Of a stretch of 60,461 nt of DNA, positions 45,401 to 53,012 are shown in pieces. The position numbers and the translations under genes were made by a program. The DNA comes from Deltaproteobacteria bacterium. GTDB lineage: Bacteria > Desulfobacterota > Binatia > HRBIN30 > CADEER01. The stretch spans positions 1 through 60,461 of the forward strand of contig JAJCZJ010000030.1 of NCBI GenBank assembly GCA_029262455.1, in the 5' to 3' direction. The stretch's first letter is position 1. Each line of letters starts with the position of its first letter. Below the pieces are notes generated by a model, which was not told the DNA's origin, searched no databases, and worked only from the letters and a program-made list of their open reading frames with translations.

Positions 45401-45649
45401 ATCACACTCCAGACCAGCTCACAGGGGCAGTTCCTGGTACCGATGGCAGTTTCGCTCGCGTCGGGTGTGTTATTTGCAACGGTGATCACGCTGTTTCTGA
45501 TCCCAGCAGTCCACGTCGCGGGATCAGGGCTCGCGACATTGGTGGGATGGCAACCACGCGAGTTGCGGGCCCCGCCACGCGCGTCGAATGTGTCCGATCT
45601 CCCACTGCGCTGGCACGGCAAAGCAAGCGGCGACGACCGCGTCGCCTGA
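42446..45649 (+). CDS. RND efflux transporter permease (AcrB/MdtB-like)
   Basis: 1067 residues from GTG 42446. An N-terminal helix (AVNLITAFVLVAGVLGVLRM) is followed by a periplasmic porter domain, 12 membrane helices in total, and a second porter domain. Helix 4 keeps the proton-relay Asp pair in LLVDDAIIIGES. FFAPMEMDSVRVEMELTPG opens the second periplasmic half, and VVVNDALVYLDAANRFRDD is the later relay region. It exports hydrophobic compounds by proton antiport with the upstream adaptor. Divergent drug classes are possible; substrate not assigned. The TetR gene beyond its 3' end is convergent. Confidence 0.94.
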   Translation: MKRLIAWSVHNPVAVNLITAFVLVAGVLGVLRMRREVYPAVPLHEVRIHVIYPGAGPADVEQSVVTRIEQAIFDIPEIDKLRSSAYEGLAVVRAEIEQGADLSEVMAVVKARIDAVQTFPVDAERPLVFRPTAQWGVLSVGLSGDVDEPTIAHWAAMMRDRVSELEGVSTVQLHPQRDLQIVVEVAEQSLRRHQLTFDAVVTAIRMSSLDLPAGTIDGPQGGRLRIRGQAFRAEEFAALPITARPDGTRVTVGDVATVVETVANEGWLVRLDGRPGAMIQVMRTGDQDALQIAKRVKDYVDEVRPLMPPGLEISTWGDTSLSFRARIRLMVASGLGGLLLVVLVLALFLRLRTAVWVSAGLLVAFLGMLAIAPTLDLSLNMISLFGFILVLGLLVDDAIIIGESVSRFEEAGLNPADAAIEGTASVSRPVIMAAMTTVVAFCPILFIPGSEGAIWASIGIVVIGTLLLSLGEALFLLPAHLAEHGGGSEPPIKDPADVSHIGLWGRLQRRADAAMQTLTERIYIPTLERGLRRPEIILAVFLAMPILTYGVLQSGWIKMVFFAPMEMDSVRVEMELTPGTRLERTDQVMRRIEAAADQMRTELGEDSFGHMVSVLGNTMRRGTSGDHTGFLYLELSSSETRAVAAEDVTRRWRELVGAVPDATVLEFDHSFGDDSDKIDMLLTHRDSAQLRAATSAFKEHLSRIEGVHDITSPDRSGEPELRLELLKGAEAIGVTRVDLARQVRQGFYGAEAQRIQRGRDDIRVMVRYPEDQRQSLSDLEKMRIRTTTGAEVPFGRVARVEMHEAPPMIQRTNRQRTFNVEAAVDSEVRPLGDILEHLYGEFLPALREQFPGLGVFEDGALERRTETLAYSKRSMFLSVLAIYILLAMTLRSYSQPLIILLAVPFGVVGSIAGHGVRGIDVTMLSVFGIVAAAGVVVNDALVYLDAANRFRDDGLPLREALVEAGRLRLRPIVLTSLTTFIGLLPITLQTSSQGQFLVPMAVSLASGVLFATVITLFLIPAVHVAGSGLATLVGWQPRELRAPPRASNVSDLPLRWHGKASGDDRVA

Positions 45650-45675
45650 GACAGCTCCGCACGGGAACCCAAGCC

Positions 45676-45702
45676 CATGGAGGGGGAGGCTCCCGCCGAG
45701 CC
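45676..45702 (+). repeat. Dispersed 28-bp repeat family B, copy 2
   Basis: Begins CATGGAGGGGGAGGCTCCCG and ends CCGAGCC. It lies between the convergent RND pump and TetR genes and matches the arms at 51742-51807 with two substitutions. Confidence 0.7.
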
Positions 45703-45703
45703 C

Positions 45704-45731
45704 GTGGGACGTGGGACGTGGGACTTGGGAC
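45704..45731 (+). repeat. 7-bp tandem repeat (GTGGGAC)
   Basis: Three perfect GTGGGAC units and one TTGGGAC, followed by a degenerate fifth unit. It lies in the convergent intergenic space directly after family B copy 2. It is likely polymerase-slippage DNA with no gene. Confidence 0.8.
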
Positions 45732-45755
45732 GTGGCAGGGAGGCGGATCCGTCCC

Positions 45756-46370
45756 CTAGGGCTGCAGCAACACCAACGCCGTTTTCTCGATGACGCGCGC
45801 CGATTGAATCGGACCGAGCCTCTGATTGGAGCGCAGCCGATCCCAGGTTTCGAACGACAGAATCGCATCCAATGCTTCGACCGAATCCGCGGTAAGCCCG
45901 ACAAGCTCTGGGGATAGCGCCTTGCGCAAACTGCGGCGCATCGCCACGTCGAGCTGAGCATGTCCCTCGCGAATGATCGGCGAAGAGGCACGCGCCGGTC
46001 GCGCGGCGCGGCGAAACGGGGCCAGGTGCTCGTAGATCTTGACGCGCCGAGCTACCAGCTCGTGTAGACGGTCCGCGATCGAGCCGCCGGCCGCGATGGG
46101 TTTCACGACGAGCGGAATGACCTCGTCCCCGACACGCTTCGACATATCGATATGGAGCTGCTCCATATCTTCGAAATGGCGAAAGACAGTGCGTTCGCCC
46201 ACCCCGGCGCGCTGTGCAACCAATTCCGCTGTCGGCAGAGACTCGCCGGATCTCACGATGTCGTAGACCGCGTCGAGTATTTTCTCTCGATTGCGGGCAC
46301 CGCGCCGTACCCGACCGTCGCGGTGGTCGATGTCCCCTCTGCTGATGTTCTCTGTTGGTTTGGTGGGCAT
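45756..46370 (-). CDS. TetR family transcriptional regulator
   Basis: 204 residues. The N terminus is a basic tail, then REKILDAVYDIVRSGESLPTAELVAQRAGVGERTVFRHFEDMEQL, a full TetR helix-turn-helix. The C-terminal part is a helical ligand domain with no recognised subclass. It is convergent with the RND operon, which it might repress, but it is not in a divergent position. A basic stretch before the HTH (DHRDGRVRRGARNREK) may contact DNA. The operator was not found by eye. Confidence 0.88.
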   Translation of the reverse strand: MPTKPTENISRGDIDHRDGRVRRGARNREKILDAVYDIVRSGESLPTAELVAQRAGVGERTVFRHFEDMEQLHIDMSKRVGDEVIPLVVKPIAAGGSIADRLHELVARRVKIYEHLAPFRRAARPARASSPIIREGHAQLDVAMRRSLRKALSPELVGLTADSVEALDAILSFETWDRLRSNQRLGPIQSARVIEKTALVLLQP

Positions 46371-46488
46371 CGCGTGAAGTGGACCATTCCCGTGGTTTGC
46401 GGGAGTGTCAAATCAAACGTTGCGGGCGCAGGTCGGGGTTGGCGCAGAGGTTGCCAGACTGGTTGCTTGCAGAAGCCGGCCGCTCTCC

Positions 46489-47637
46489 CTACGGCTTTCG
46501 CCCGTCCGACTGACGGCGAAATTCAACCGTGCGAAGGCCACCGCAATCCTCGCAAGTATCAGTCTGTTGTCGGTACTGGGCGAAGCAGCGTGGACAGTAG
46601 GAGTGGGAGTCCGCTTCCCGGACCGGGGCTGCCTCCTCCCAATGGTTTGCCGATAGCCCGCACTTTTCCTCCAGAAAGGTGGTCGCCCGTCGATAGAAGT
46701 CTTGCCGTGCGTTCATTTCCCTGTCGTCTTGACTGACCTCGTAGTGGAGACGGCGCATGTACTCCGCCGTAAAGGAGTCGAAGGCAGGCTTCGGAAGCAG
46801 GACCTTGGCCAGGGCAAGAGAGTGAACGCCTGCACTCAGCTGCAAACACAGGTGACTCGATGCCCGGATCGCATGGTATGGCAGCAGCAGCACGGGTATC
46901 ACGCGCAACGATCTCCACCGCGCCAGGGGTGGAAAGATGCGGCCAGCAACCCGCCACCAAGCGACTGCGATTGTCGCGGTGAGAATGAAGATCACCAGCA
47001 CGGCCGCCAGCCCCCACCAGCTGGTTTGGAGGTAGTAGTAGAGGACCGGGACGATCAGGTAGAGGTACACGACCAATAGTGCTTCTGGCGTGCGAAAGAT
47101 GCTCGCTAGGATACGCGACTTGCGCACTGCCGCCCGTGCGCGGGGAAGACTGAGTGCGGAGCTTGTCCGTTCCAGGATTGCGGCTGTGATGGCTCCCGGA
47201 GCAGCGAGGGTGGGTTTGAGCCAGGCCAGGGTGTCTTCGGCAGCCGCGTGACTCGAGAGTACGCAGTTGCCCACCAGCCCATTGCCGACGATTCGGTTTC
47301 CTTCTGTCCAAAGCGCAACATCATTGGACCGCGTGACTGTGATCTCGCCGCGGTCGGGTCCGGCACGCCAGGATAGCTGGCGCGTATCTGCGCCAGGGGC
47401 AGAGGACTCGAACCAAAAACCATCGTCGACAGGTAGGAGTGTTCCGAGTGTGGGTAGCAGAGCCAATCCTTTCCCCATCAGCGAGTTGGCGTCGGAGAGT
47501 TGCGCGATCTGCCAGTGTTGTTGCCACCATGTGCGGTACAGATACCGTGCGGCGCGGGGAAGTTGCGTCACGCCGTCGAGCACCAGGAAAAACAGCAGCA
47601 GGAGATACAGCCATTCCTCGTCGCTCATGTCTGCCAC
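46489..47637 (-). CDS. Multi-helix membrane protein with C-terminal zinc ribbon
   Basis: 382 residues. One helix at 8-22, two in 183-227 (LLVVYLYLIVPVLYYYL, LAAVLVIFILTATIAVAWW) and a weaker one near 247-260. Residues 30-170 are a soluble beta-rich domain. The C terminus carries CPRCFAQYRQQTDTCEDCGG, two CxxC pairs that should bind zinc. No family is recognised. An N-terminal ATG (MADMSDEEWL) has a weak site; the second Met is equally likely. It is followed 90 bp downstream by DUF2167 on the same strand, with no clear operon link. Confidence 0.7.
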   Translation of the reverse strand: MADMSDEEWLYLLLLFFLVLDGVTQLPRAARYLYRTWWQQHWQIAQLSDANSLMGKGLALLPTLGTLLPVDDGFWFESSAPGADTRQLSWRAGPDRGEITVTRSNDVALWTEGNRIVGNGLVGNCVLSSHAAAEDTLAWLKPTLAAPGAITAAILERTSSALSLPRARAAVRKSRILASIFRTPEALLVVYLYLIVPVLYYYLQTSWWGLAAVLVIFILTATIAVAWWRVAGRIFPPLARWRSLRVIPVLLLPYHAIRASSHLCLQLSAGVHSLALAKVLLPKPAFDSFTAEYMRRLHYEVSQDDREMNARQDFYRRATTFLEEKCGLSANHWEEAAPVREADSHSYCPRCFAQYRQQTDTCEDCGGLRTVEFRRQSDGRKP

Positions 47638-47728
47638 CGGCGCAGCAATGAATTTACCCCTCGCACGGGTGGTTGCTCTGGTCCTTTCTCAAGCAGCGGC
47701 GGATCGAGGAGTCGATCCACCCAATTCG

Positions 47729-48676
47729 TCACGCGTTCGCGTCACCACTCTCGGACGACCGTCCGGTGAGCATTCTTTTGAGCCATTGGAATCCGCCGAC
47801 GACGGCGGCGATGATGATCACCCAGAGTTTCTTCAGACTGAGGAGGAGCTTCGCCAACAACCCGGTCTTGGCGGCGGCGAAGACGGTCCCTCCCGCAATG
47901 AGCCCGACAAGGCCGACCTGCGCCATCCGGTCACCGCTGATGAACTCGGCGTACTTTTTGCCTCCAAGGTACTGGAAACTGGCAAGCCGCTTTTGGAAGT
48001 CCGGCAGCAACGCATCCAACTGATCCGGGTTGCAGACCAAGACCGCGTTCATCACTCCCTCGCGGCCCAGAATCTTGGTCCGGTAGTTCACGACTTCTTC
48101 ACCGCTGTCGGCTTTCAATTGTAGAGCCCACTCTAGGTTGTTCGTTCGATCGTTGTATTTGGGAGGGTGCGCCCAACCGACAACTTCTAATCCACCATAG
48201 CCCGCATCGCGGCGTTGCTCGTTCGTGATCTTCGATTGTTCTTTGAGGTCGGCAAGAATCTGAGTGGGGTCGAGCTCATCCTTTTCATCGTCTTTGACGT
48301 AGCCGATGTCGTCGTAATCAAACACCACGAACCAGTTTAGATCTTCCGGCGCGAGGAGACCCAACCGTGTGTCCGATGGGGGATTGCCCATCAACTCGAG
48401 AACCTGTGCGGTTCCGTCTTTTCGGGTGAAGCGGTGTCCAGCTGGGATGTCTACCGTCGCTTGTTCGCCGATCCTTCCGACGCCTTCGCGCTGCCACTCG
48501 AGCTGATTGATGGCCGCTTCGAACTGTCGCTGGTACTCCTCTTCGGTCATCTCGGGCTGAGCTTCAGACCCAGGGTCTTGCTGGGCCTGGGCGACGCCCG
48601 TGACGGCGGCGAGCGCAATTATGAGGATGAGTGTGGCCAAGGCTCGCGCTCTCGTTCGCTCAACTATCCGAGTCAT
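47729..48676 (-). CDS. DUF2167 membrane-anchored protein
   Basis: 315 residues from ATG 48676 (MTRIVERTRARALATLILII, signal peptide). The DUF2167 domain starts in the charged Gln/Glu-rich region, with GEQATVDIPAGHRFTRKDGT, then LNWFVVFDYDDIGYVKDDEK and YGGLEVVGWAHPPKYND, a family-typical order. The C terminus has two membrane segments (about 252-275 and 284-300). It is a predicted inner-membrane protein of unknown function. An ATG 31 codons upstream is in frame but adds a non-signal extension. Confidence 0.88.
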   Translation of the reverse strand: MTRIVERTRARALATLILIIALAAVTGVAQAQQDPGSEAQPEMTEEEYQRQFEAAINQLEWQREGVGRIGEQATVDIPAGHRFTRKDGTAQVLELMGNPPSDTRLGLLAPEDLNWFVVFDYDDIGYVKDDEKDELDPTQILADLKEQSKITNEQRRDAGYGGLEVVGWAHPPKYNDRTNNLEWALQLKADSGEEVVNYRTKILGREGVMNAVLVCNPDQLDALLPDFQKRLASFQYLGGKKYAEFISGDRMAQVGLVGLIAGGTVFAAAKTGLLAKLLLSLKKLWVIIIAAVVGGFQWLKRMLTGRSSESGDANA

Positions 48677-48765
48677 AGACTCAAAGATAAGTTGATCCGC
48701 ACCGCCGTCAAGTGGTTTTTGCGCCAGATCGGGCTTAGCTAAGATGCTCGGGATACGGAACGTCA

Positions 48766-50379
48766 TCACCGCCGCACCTCAAACCCTGCCTTCTTTCCAT
48801 CCCAGGTTTCAGGTGTCACGCCGCGTTCGCGCAGCTTGAACTTCTGAACCCTTCCCGTCGGTGTGCTGGGTAGGGCGTCGACGAACTCGATGTAGCGCGG
48901 CACGAAGAAGTAGGGGGCGTTGTCGTTGATGAAGCGGGCGAGCTCTTCCGGCGTGGCGATCTCTCCGGGCTTGCGTACGACGCACACTTTGACTTCGGCT
49001 TCGCTGTCGAGCTCTTCCGAGGTAACTCCGTGCGCTGCCGACTGCGCGACTGCGGGATGGGCGTTGAGCGCCGCCTCTACGGCGAAGGATGAGATGTTTC
49101 GGCCCTTGTAGCGGATGAAGTCGGCCTTTCGGTCGACGAAGTAGTAGTCGCCCGATTCGGTTTGCTTGCCCAAGTCGCCGGTGTGGTACCAGAGGTTGCT
49201 GTACGCCTTGACTGTCGCCTCGGGGTTGTTGAAGTAGCCGTTGAAGAGGGCGTAGGGCTCGGTCGGTCGGGCGCAGATCTCTCCGACTTCTCCTTGCTGC
49301 ACGGGGCGGTCGTCGCCGTCCAGGATCGCGACCTCGAGCCCGGGCAACACGCGGCCGAGGCAGCCTGGGGCCCATTCGGTGCCGTCGTCGGAGCGGTGGA
49401 TGATGCCCATCGCCTCACTCTGACCGTAGCCTTGGTCGATCGTCGAGATACCGAAGCGGTCTTTCATCGGCTGGATGAGGTTGTCTGGCAATGGGACCAT
49501 GGAGGCGTGGCGCACCGTGTTGTTGGTGTCGTCGGAGCTGGGTGGAGCGTTCCATAGAAACATGTGCATGGCACCGAGCGTGAAGGTTTGCGTGGCCTTG
49601 TAGTGGTTGCAGCGTTGCCAGAAGCTCGAAGCCGAGAACTCTTGATCGATGCCGACCGGCAGAGCGCAAACGAGGGCGCGGTAGACGTTGGCGACCCACG
49701 CCGCCGAGTTGTACATCGGCAGGCAGCAGTACATGACATCATCGTCTTGTGTGTCGGTCGTGACCGCCCCGGAGATGGCCGCGCGCACCCACGCGTTATG
49801 ACTCTGCATCACACCTTTTGACTTTCCCGTCGTTCCCGAGGTCCACAACACGGCTGAAGTATCGCCGTAGGAAATTTCGCTTTGGTCCGGCTCCGCGCCG
49901 ACCTGCGACGCGATCGCGTCCATCGTGTGCGTCGGCGTGCTGGTTCTAAAACCGTCGGACTCGCCACGGATGACGATGTGTTTGAAGGGGAAGTTGCCGG
50001 CGAGCTCGGCAAAGCGCGGCAGCAAAGTGGCGTCGGCTACGAGAACTTTGGCGCAGCTGTCGGAAAGAGCGTCTTTGAGCCACTGGCCTTTGTAGTCGGT
50101 GTTGGTGGGAACCCAGATGGCGCCGAGTTTCATGACGGCGTACGTCGCGAAGACGAACTCGAGACTGGTCTTCATCAGGAACGCGACGGTGTCCCCGGGA
50201 CCCACGCCGAGGTCGGCGAATCCGCGTGCGTAGGAGTTGACGATCTCGTTGACCTGGCCGTAGGTGTAGCGGTCGTCGCCGTTCATGAGGTAGATGGCGT
50301 CCGGGTTGCGCTCGGCGTTTGCGAGCAGGATCTTGCCCAGGATCCGGTCGGAAGGGTCGTCGAGATTCATGATCGGCAT
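48766..50379 (-). CDS. AMP-dependent acyl-CoA synthetase (CaiC-like)
   Basis: 537 residues. The adenylating motifs are LWTSGTTGKSKGV (P-loop), QGYGQSEAMGI (A5), YHTGDLGKQTESGDYYFVDRKAD (A7), RYKGRNISSFAVE (A8) and a C-terminal TGRVQKFKLR with the catalytic Lys. It activates a carboxylate as its CoA thioester, similar to crotonobetaine/carnitine ligases. It is divergent from two SnoaL-like genes with about 228 bp between them, suggesting a shared control region. ATG 50379 or the fourth codon (ATG 50370) may be used. The substrate is not known. Confidence 0.9.
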   Translation of the reverse strand: MPIMNLDDPSDRILGKILLANAERNPDAIYLMNGDDRYTYGQVNEIVNSYARGFADLGVGPGDTVAFLMKTSLEFVFATYAVMKLGAIWVPTNTDYKGQWLKDALSDSCAKVLVADATLLPRFAELAGNFPFKHIVIRGESDGFRTSTPTHTMDAIASQVGAEPDQSEISYGDTSAVLWTSGTTGKSKGVMQSHNAWVRAAISGAVTTDTQDDDVMYCCLPMYNSAAWVANVYRALVCALPVGIDQEFSASSFWQRCNHYKATQTFTLGAMHMFLWNAPPSSDDTNNTVRHASMVPLPDNLIQPMKDRFGISTIDQGYGQSEAMGIIHRSDDGTEWAPGCLGRVLPGLEVAILDGDDRPVQQGEVGEICARPTEPYALFNGYFNNPEATVKAYSNLWYHTGDLGKQTESGDYYFVDRKADFIRYKGRNISSFAVEAALNAHPAVAQSAAHGVTSEELDSEAEVKVCVVRKPGEIATPEELARFINDNAPYFFVPRYIEFVDALPSTPTGRVQKFKLRERGVTPETWDGKKAGFEVRR

Positions 50380-50606
50380 TGCGCCCGTATACTATGCGCG
50401 GAGTCGAAGCCCAAGATGTGCCGAAGCCGTCCGAAGCCGCGGCCCTTGCCCCCGCCTCAGCCTCAGCCTTCTTTGAAGGAAAAATGCCGGCAAGCTCATT
50501 CGGGTTAGGCATAGGTTCGGCCAAAGGCGTAGGCTTAGGAGAAGGGTGTTTTACGTCTTTTTGGATCTGTGCAAGATCTTGAGTACCCGAGGAGGAGAAC
50601 GAGCGC

Positions 50607-51167
50607 ATGCCGGCATACCCGCGTGAAGAATTAGAAGAAATGATCCGCCGTTTCGTCGAGGCCAACAATAAGGCCGGCGAGACCGGCGATTGGAGCCATA
50701 TGCCGGAGTTCTATACGGATGCCGCGGTCTACTCTTGGAACAATGGCGACAAGTATGAGTTCGTCGCTCGCGGGTTGAAGGAAATTCGCGAGTGGGCCTA
50801 CGGCACCGAGATGGACGGACTCGAGAAGTGGACTTATCCCTACGTGCGAACTCTCATCGACGAGAAGAAGGGGGAAGTCCTGGGGCTGTGGCGGCAGGTT
50901 GCGCCCGGACTGGATCCCGATGGCAAAGTGTACGAGATCGCCGGGACCGGTGGCTCTTGGTTTCGCTATGCGGGTGATTACAAGTGGGAGTGGCAGCGCG
51001 ACTTCTTTGATCACGGTAATGCGGGCGCCATCTTCATACGCATGATGAACAATGGCGACTTGAGCGACGTGATGCAGAAGCGGTTGAAGAGCGGCTCGCG
51101 TATGCCGGGATGGGTGAAGCGCGACAAGTTCGACTGGTACGAGACCATCGCCGATCCCGAAGATTGA
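50607..51167 (+). CDS. SnoaL-like (NTF2 fold) domain protein
   Basis: 186 residues, the longer of two tandem genes. The fold starts EELEEMIRRFVEANNKAGETGDWSHMPEFYTDAAVYSWNN, typical of SnoaL/NTF2-like proteins. The charged residues in the pocket are not conserved enough to name an activity. The start has a strong ribosome binding site (GGAGGAGAACGAGCGC). It is 26 bp before the next SnoaL gene. It is divergent from the CoA ligase gene. Low-complexity (CCTCAG/GGCTTAGG) hexamer DNA precedes it. Confidence 0.85.
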   Translation: MPAYPREELEEMIRRFVEANNKAGETGDWSHMPEFYTDAAVYSWNNGDKYEFVARGLKEIREWAYGTEMDGLEKWTYPYVRTLIDEKKGEVLGLWRQVAPGLDPDGKVYEIAGTGGSWFRYAGDYKWEWQRDFFDHGNAGAIFIRMMNNGDLSDVMQKRLKSGSRMPGWVKRDKFDWYETIADPED

Positions 51168-51193
51168 GCTGGAAGCTGAAAGAAGGATCAACG

Positions 51194-51652
51194 ATGACGA
51201 TGTCCCTGCAGGAAATCTCGGATCGGTTTGAAGTTCAGGATCTCATCGCCGACTACGCGCACGCGATCGATCAAAAAGACTGGGCCGCGCTCGACGACAT
51301 TTTTACGGAGGATGCCTTCATCGATTACTCGGTGATGGGCGGCGCCAAGGGGAGCTTAGGGGAGATCAAGAAGTTTCTCGCCGAAGCGATGACCATCTTT
51401 CCGCACACACAGCATTTGGTCGCCAACATGCAGATCCGCCTCAAAGGTGACGAAGGTACTGGGCGCATCATGTGCCACAACCCGCAAGTGATGGACATGG
51501 GTGAGGGCAAGCGCCACGTCTTTATTTTGGGGCTGTGGTACGTCGATAAGTACCGGCGAACCGACAAGGGCTGGCGGATCAGTGAGCGGGTCGAAGAGAA
51601 GAGCTGGGGGCACAATCTGCCGAAAGGTCTCGAGGGGTTGATGGGAGATTGA
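51194..51652 (+). CDS. SnoaL-like (NTF2 fold) domain protein
   Basis: 152 residues from ATG 51194 (MTMSLQEISDRFEVQDLIADYAHAIDQKDWAAL). This is the classic SnoaL_4-type opening, with the pocket lined by aromatic and acidic residues. FPHTQHLVANMQIRLKGDEG and HVFILGLWYVDKYRRTDKGWRISERVEEKSW complete the cone fold. Such proteins are often dehydratases, isomerases or binding proteins for aromatic or polyketide intermediates. It follows the other SnoaL gene closely, so they are co-transcribed and may act on the CoA ligase product. A longer upstream frame from 51110 is not supported. Confidence 0.88.
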   Translation: MTMSLQEISDRFEVQDLIADYAHAIDQKDWAALDDIFTEDAFIDYSVMGGAKGSLGEIKKFLAEAMTIFPHTQHLVANMQIRLKGDEGTGRIMCHNPQVMDMGEGKRHVFILGLWYVDKYRRTDKGWRISERVEEKSWGHNLPKGLEGLMGD

Positions 51653-51741
51653 GTCTTGGACTCGCTTCGCTGGTAGGCTGAGGCTCGGGCAGAGGCTTAG
51701 GCTGAGGATGGTGGTCGCTGGGCGACTGGCGGAAAATAGAG

Positions 51742-51807
51742 GGAGGGAGAGGCTCCTGCCGAGCGCGCTACAAACGCCAATACGGCTCGGCAGGAGCCTC
51801 TCCCTCC
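51742..51807. repeat. Inverted pair of dispersed repeat family B (23-bp arms)
   Basis: Two arms of 23 bp (51742-51764 and 51785-51807) are perfect reverse complements around a 20-nt loop. The right arm read on the minus strand begins CATGGAGGGAGAGGCTCCTG just outside the arm. It sits in the convergent gap between the SnoaL gene and DUF2239, where the hairpin could act as a bidirectional terminator. No T tract is present. Confidence 0.8.
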
Positions 51808-51857
51808 ATGTCTTGGTGAGTGACTGCGTAGGCTGCGGTGATCGGTCTTCGTGCAAC

Positions 51858-52466
51858 CTAGTTGGCGTCGGTTTTTTCGAAGGCGTCGCTAGCCCAACGT
51901 TCTACCTGTGAGCGGATGTCCGCTGGCCAGCTGCGGATCTCTCCTTCGAAGCGTGCTCGCTCGCCGCGGTACAATGCGCGCGTAGCCTCTTCGAATCCGG
52001 CTAGGTCCCCGGCGATTGCCGAGATGAAACGATTGATCGAGTCCTGGGCGTGGCGCGCTCGGTCTAAGCTGCGATTGCTGGCGCGCGCCTCATCGACGAG
52101 ACGGCGAATCGTGGCTGACGGCCCGCCGCGCTGAGATTGGAGCCATTCCCAATGTCGTGGCAGCAGGGTCACTTCGCGACCAACGACCCCGAGCTTGGGG
52201 CGCCCTCGTTTTTTCGGCGGTTGGTCCGTTTTAGGGTTGTCCGGCGGATCCGAGGCAAAACGCGCGGCCAGGTCGTCGATACTGCCGCCTAAGTCGATAT
52301 CGAGTTGTTTCCCATCGCGATCGTCGAAGATCAGGACTAGGGCTGTGTCTCCGGAATCGACCATGCCGCGTAGAGTAAGGGCGACCTCCTGAAGCTCACC
52401 GCTTGCGACCCGGGTGTGTTGTTTGAACGCTGTGTAGCTAAGGCCCTGATCTTCTGATGTGGTCAT
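51858..52466 (-). CDS. DUF2239 family protein
   Basis: About 202 residues from ATG 52466 (MTTSEDQGLSYTAFKQ). DUF2239 motifs are YTAFKQHTRVASGEL, LIFDDRDGKQLDIDLGG, the acidic-then-basic PPKKRGRPKLGVVGREVTLLPRHWEWL and the C-terminal helical half with SINRFISAIAGDLAGFEEATRALYRGE. It is cytoplasmic. The basic KKRGRP stretch recalls an AT-hook and could touch DNA or RNA, but this is speculation. Function unknown. It lies downstream of the CMD gene on the same strand, 73 bp apart. Confidence 0.88.
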   Translation of the reverse strand: MTTSEDQGLSYTAFKQHTRVASGELQEVALTLRGMVDSGDTALVLIFDDRDGKQLDIDLGGSIDDLAARFASDPPDNPKTDQPPKKRGRPKLGVVGREVTLLPRHWEWLQSQRGGPSATIRRLVDEARASNRSLDRARHAQDSINRFISAIAGDLAGFEEATRALYRGERARFEGEIRSWPADIRSQVERWASDAFEKTDAN

Positions 52467-52539
52467 CTGCAGGTTAATACCACGGCACAATTACAAACAC
52501 CAGGGTAAAAAGCGAGTCCGACGAAATTTTGATTGGGAC

Positions 52540-52917
52540 CTACTTCTTGTCGAGCTTTGCCAGGGTCTCCTCGACCGGCATCAGGAGTCCGGCGGCTCGT
52601 GGGTAGCCAGCGTAGTGCGCGACGTGAATGATCATCTCGCGCACTTGCTCTGCCGTCAGCTCGCCGTTCTTCACGGCGCTTTGAACCTGAATGCAAAACG
52701 TACTCGACTCCCCAAGCGCCGCGATGATGCCCATCGTGACCAGGCGCCGGTCACGGACGGACAGCGCCTCGCGGGTCCATACTTCGCCGAAAAGGTGCGC
52801 GATCATATCGTCGAAGAAGGGGACTTGCCCTTCGTCGGGGACCGGCAGGTCTCCGCAGTACACTTCGTTGAACTTGTCGATACCGCGGGCGCGGCGGTCT
52901 TGGTCGGACATTGGCAC
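52540..52917 (-). CDS. Carboxymuconolactone decarboxylase (AhpD-like) family protein
   Basis: 125 residues, the usual length of this family. TREALSVRDRRLVTMGIIAAL is the conserved helix, and EQVREMIIHVAHYAGYPRA the His-containing second motif. Only one Cys (STFCIQVQ) is present, so it lacks the CxxC of AhpD and is more like a gamma-carboxymuconolactone decarboxylase. It may act in aromatic catabolism; other roles are possible. The gene is followed by DUF2239 on the same strand, and its promoter region holds the octamer tandem array. Confidence 0.9.
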   Translation of the reverse strand: MPMSDQDRRARGIDKFNEVYCGDLPVPDEGQVPFFDDMIAHLFGEVWTREALSVRDRRLVTMGIIAALGESSTFCIQVQSAVKNGELTAEQVREMIIHVAHYAGYPRAAGLLMPVEETLAKLDKK

Positions 52918-53012
52918 CTCCTGGGTTGCGGAGCTTCAACCACAGTCGGGGCTGAAAAGGCAATGCGCGGCGCGGGTCCAAGGGTTGAAGGGGCGACGGG
53001 GCGACGGGAAGG

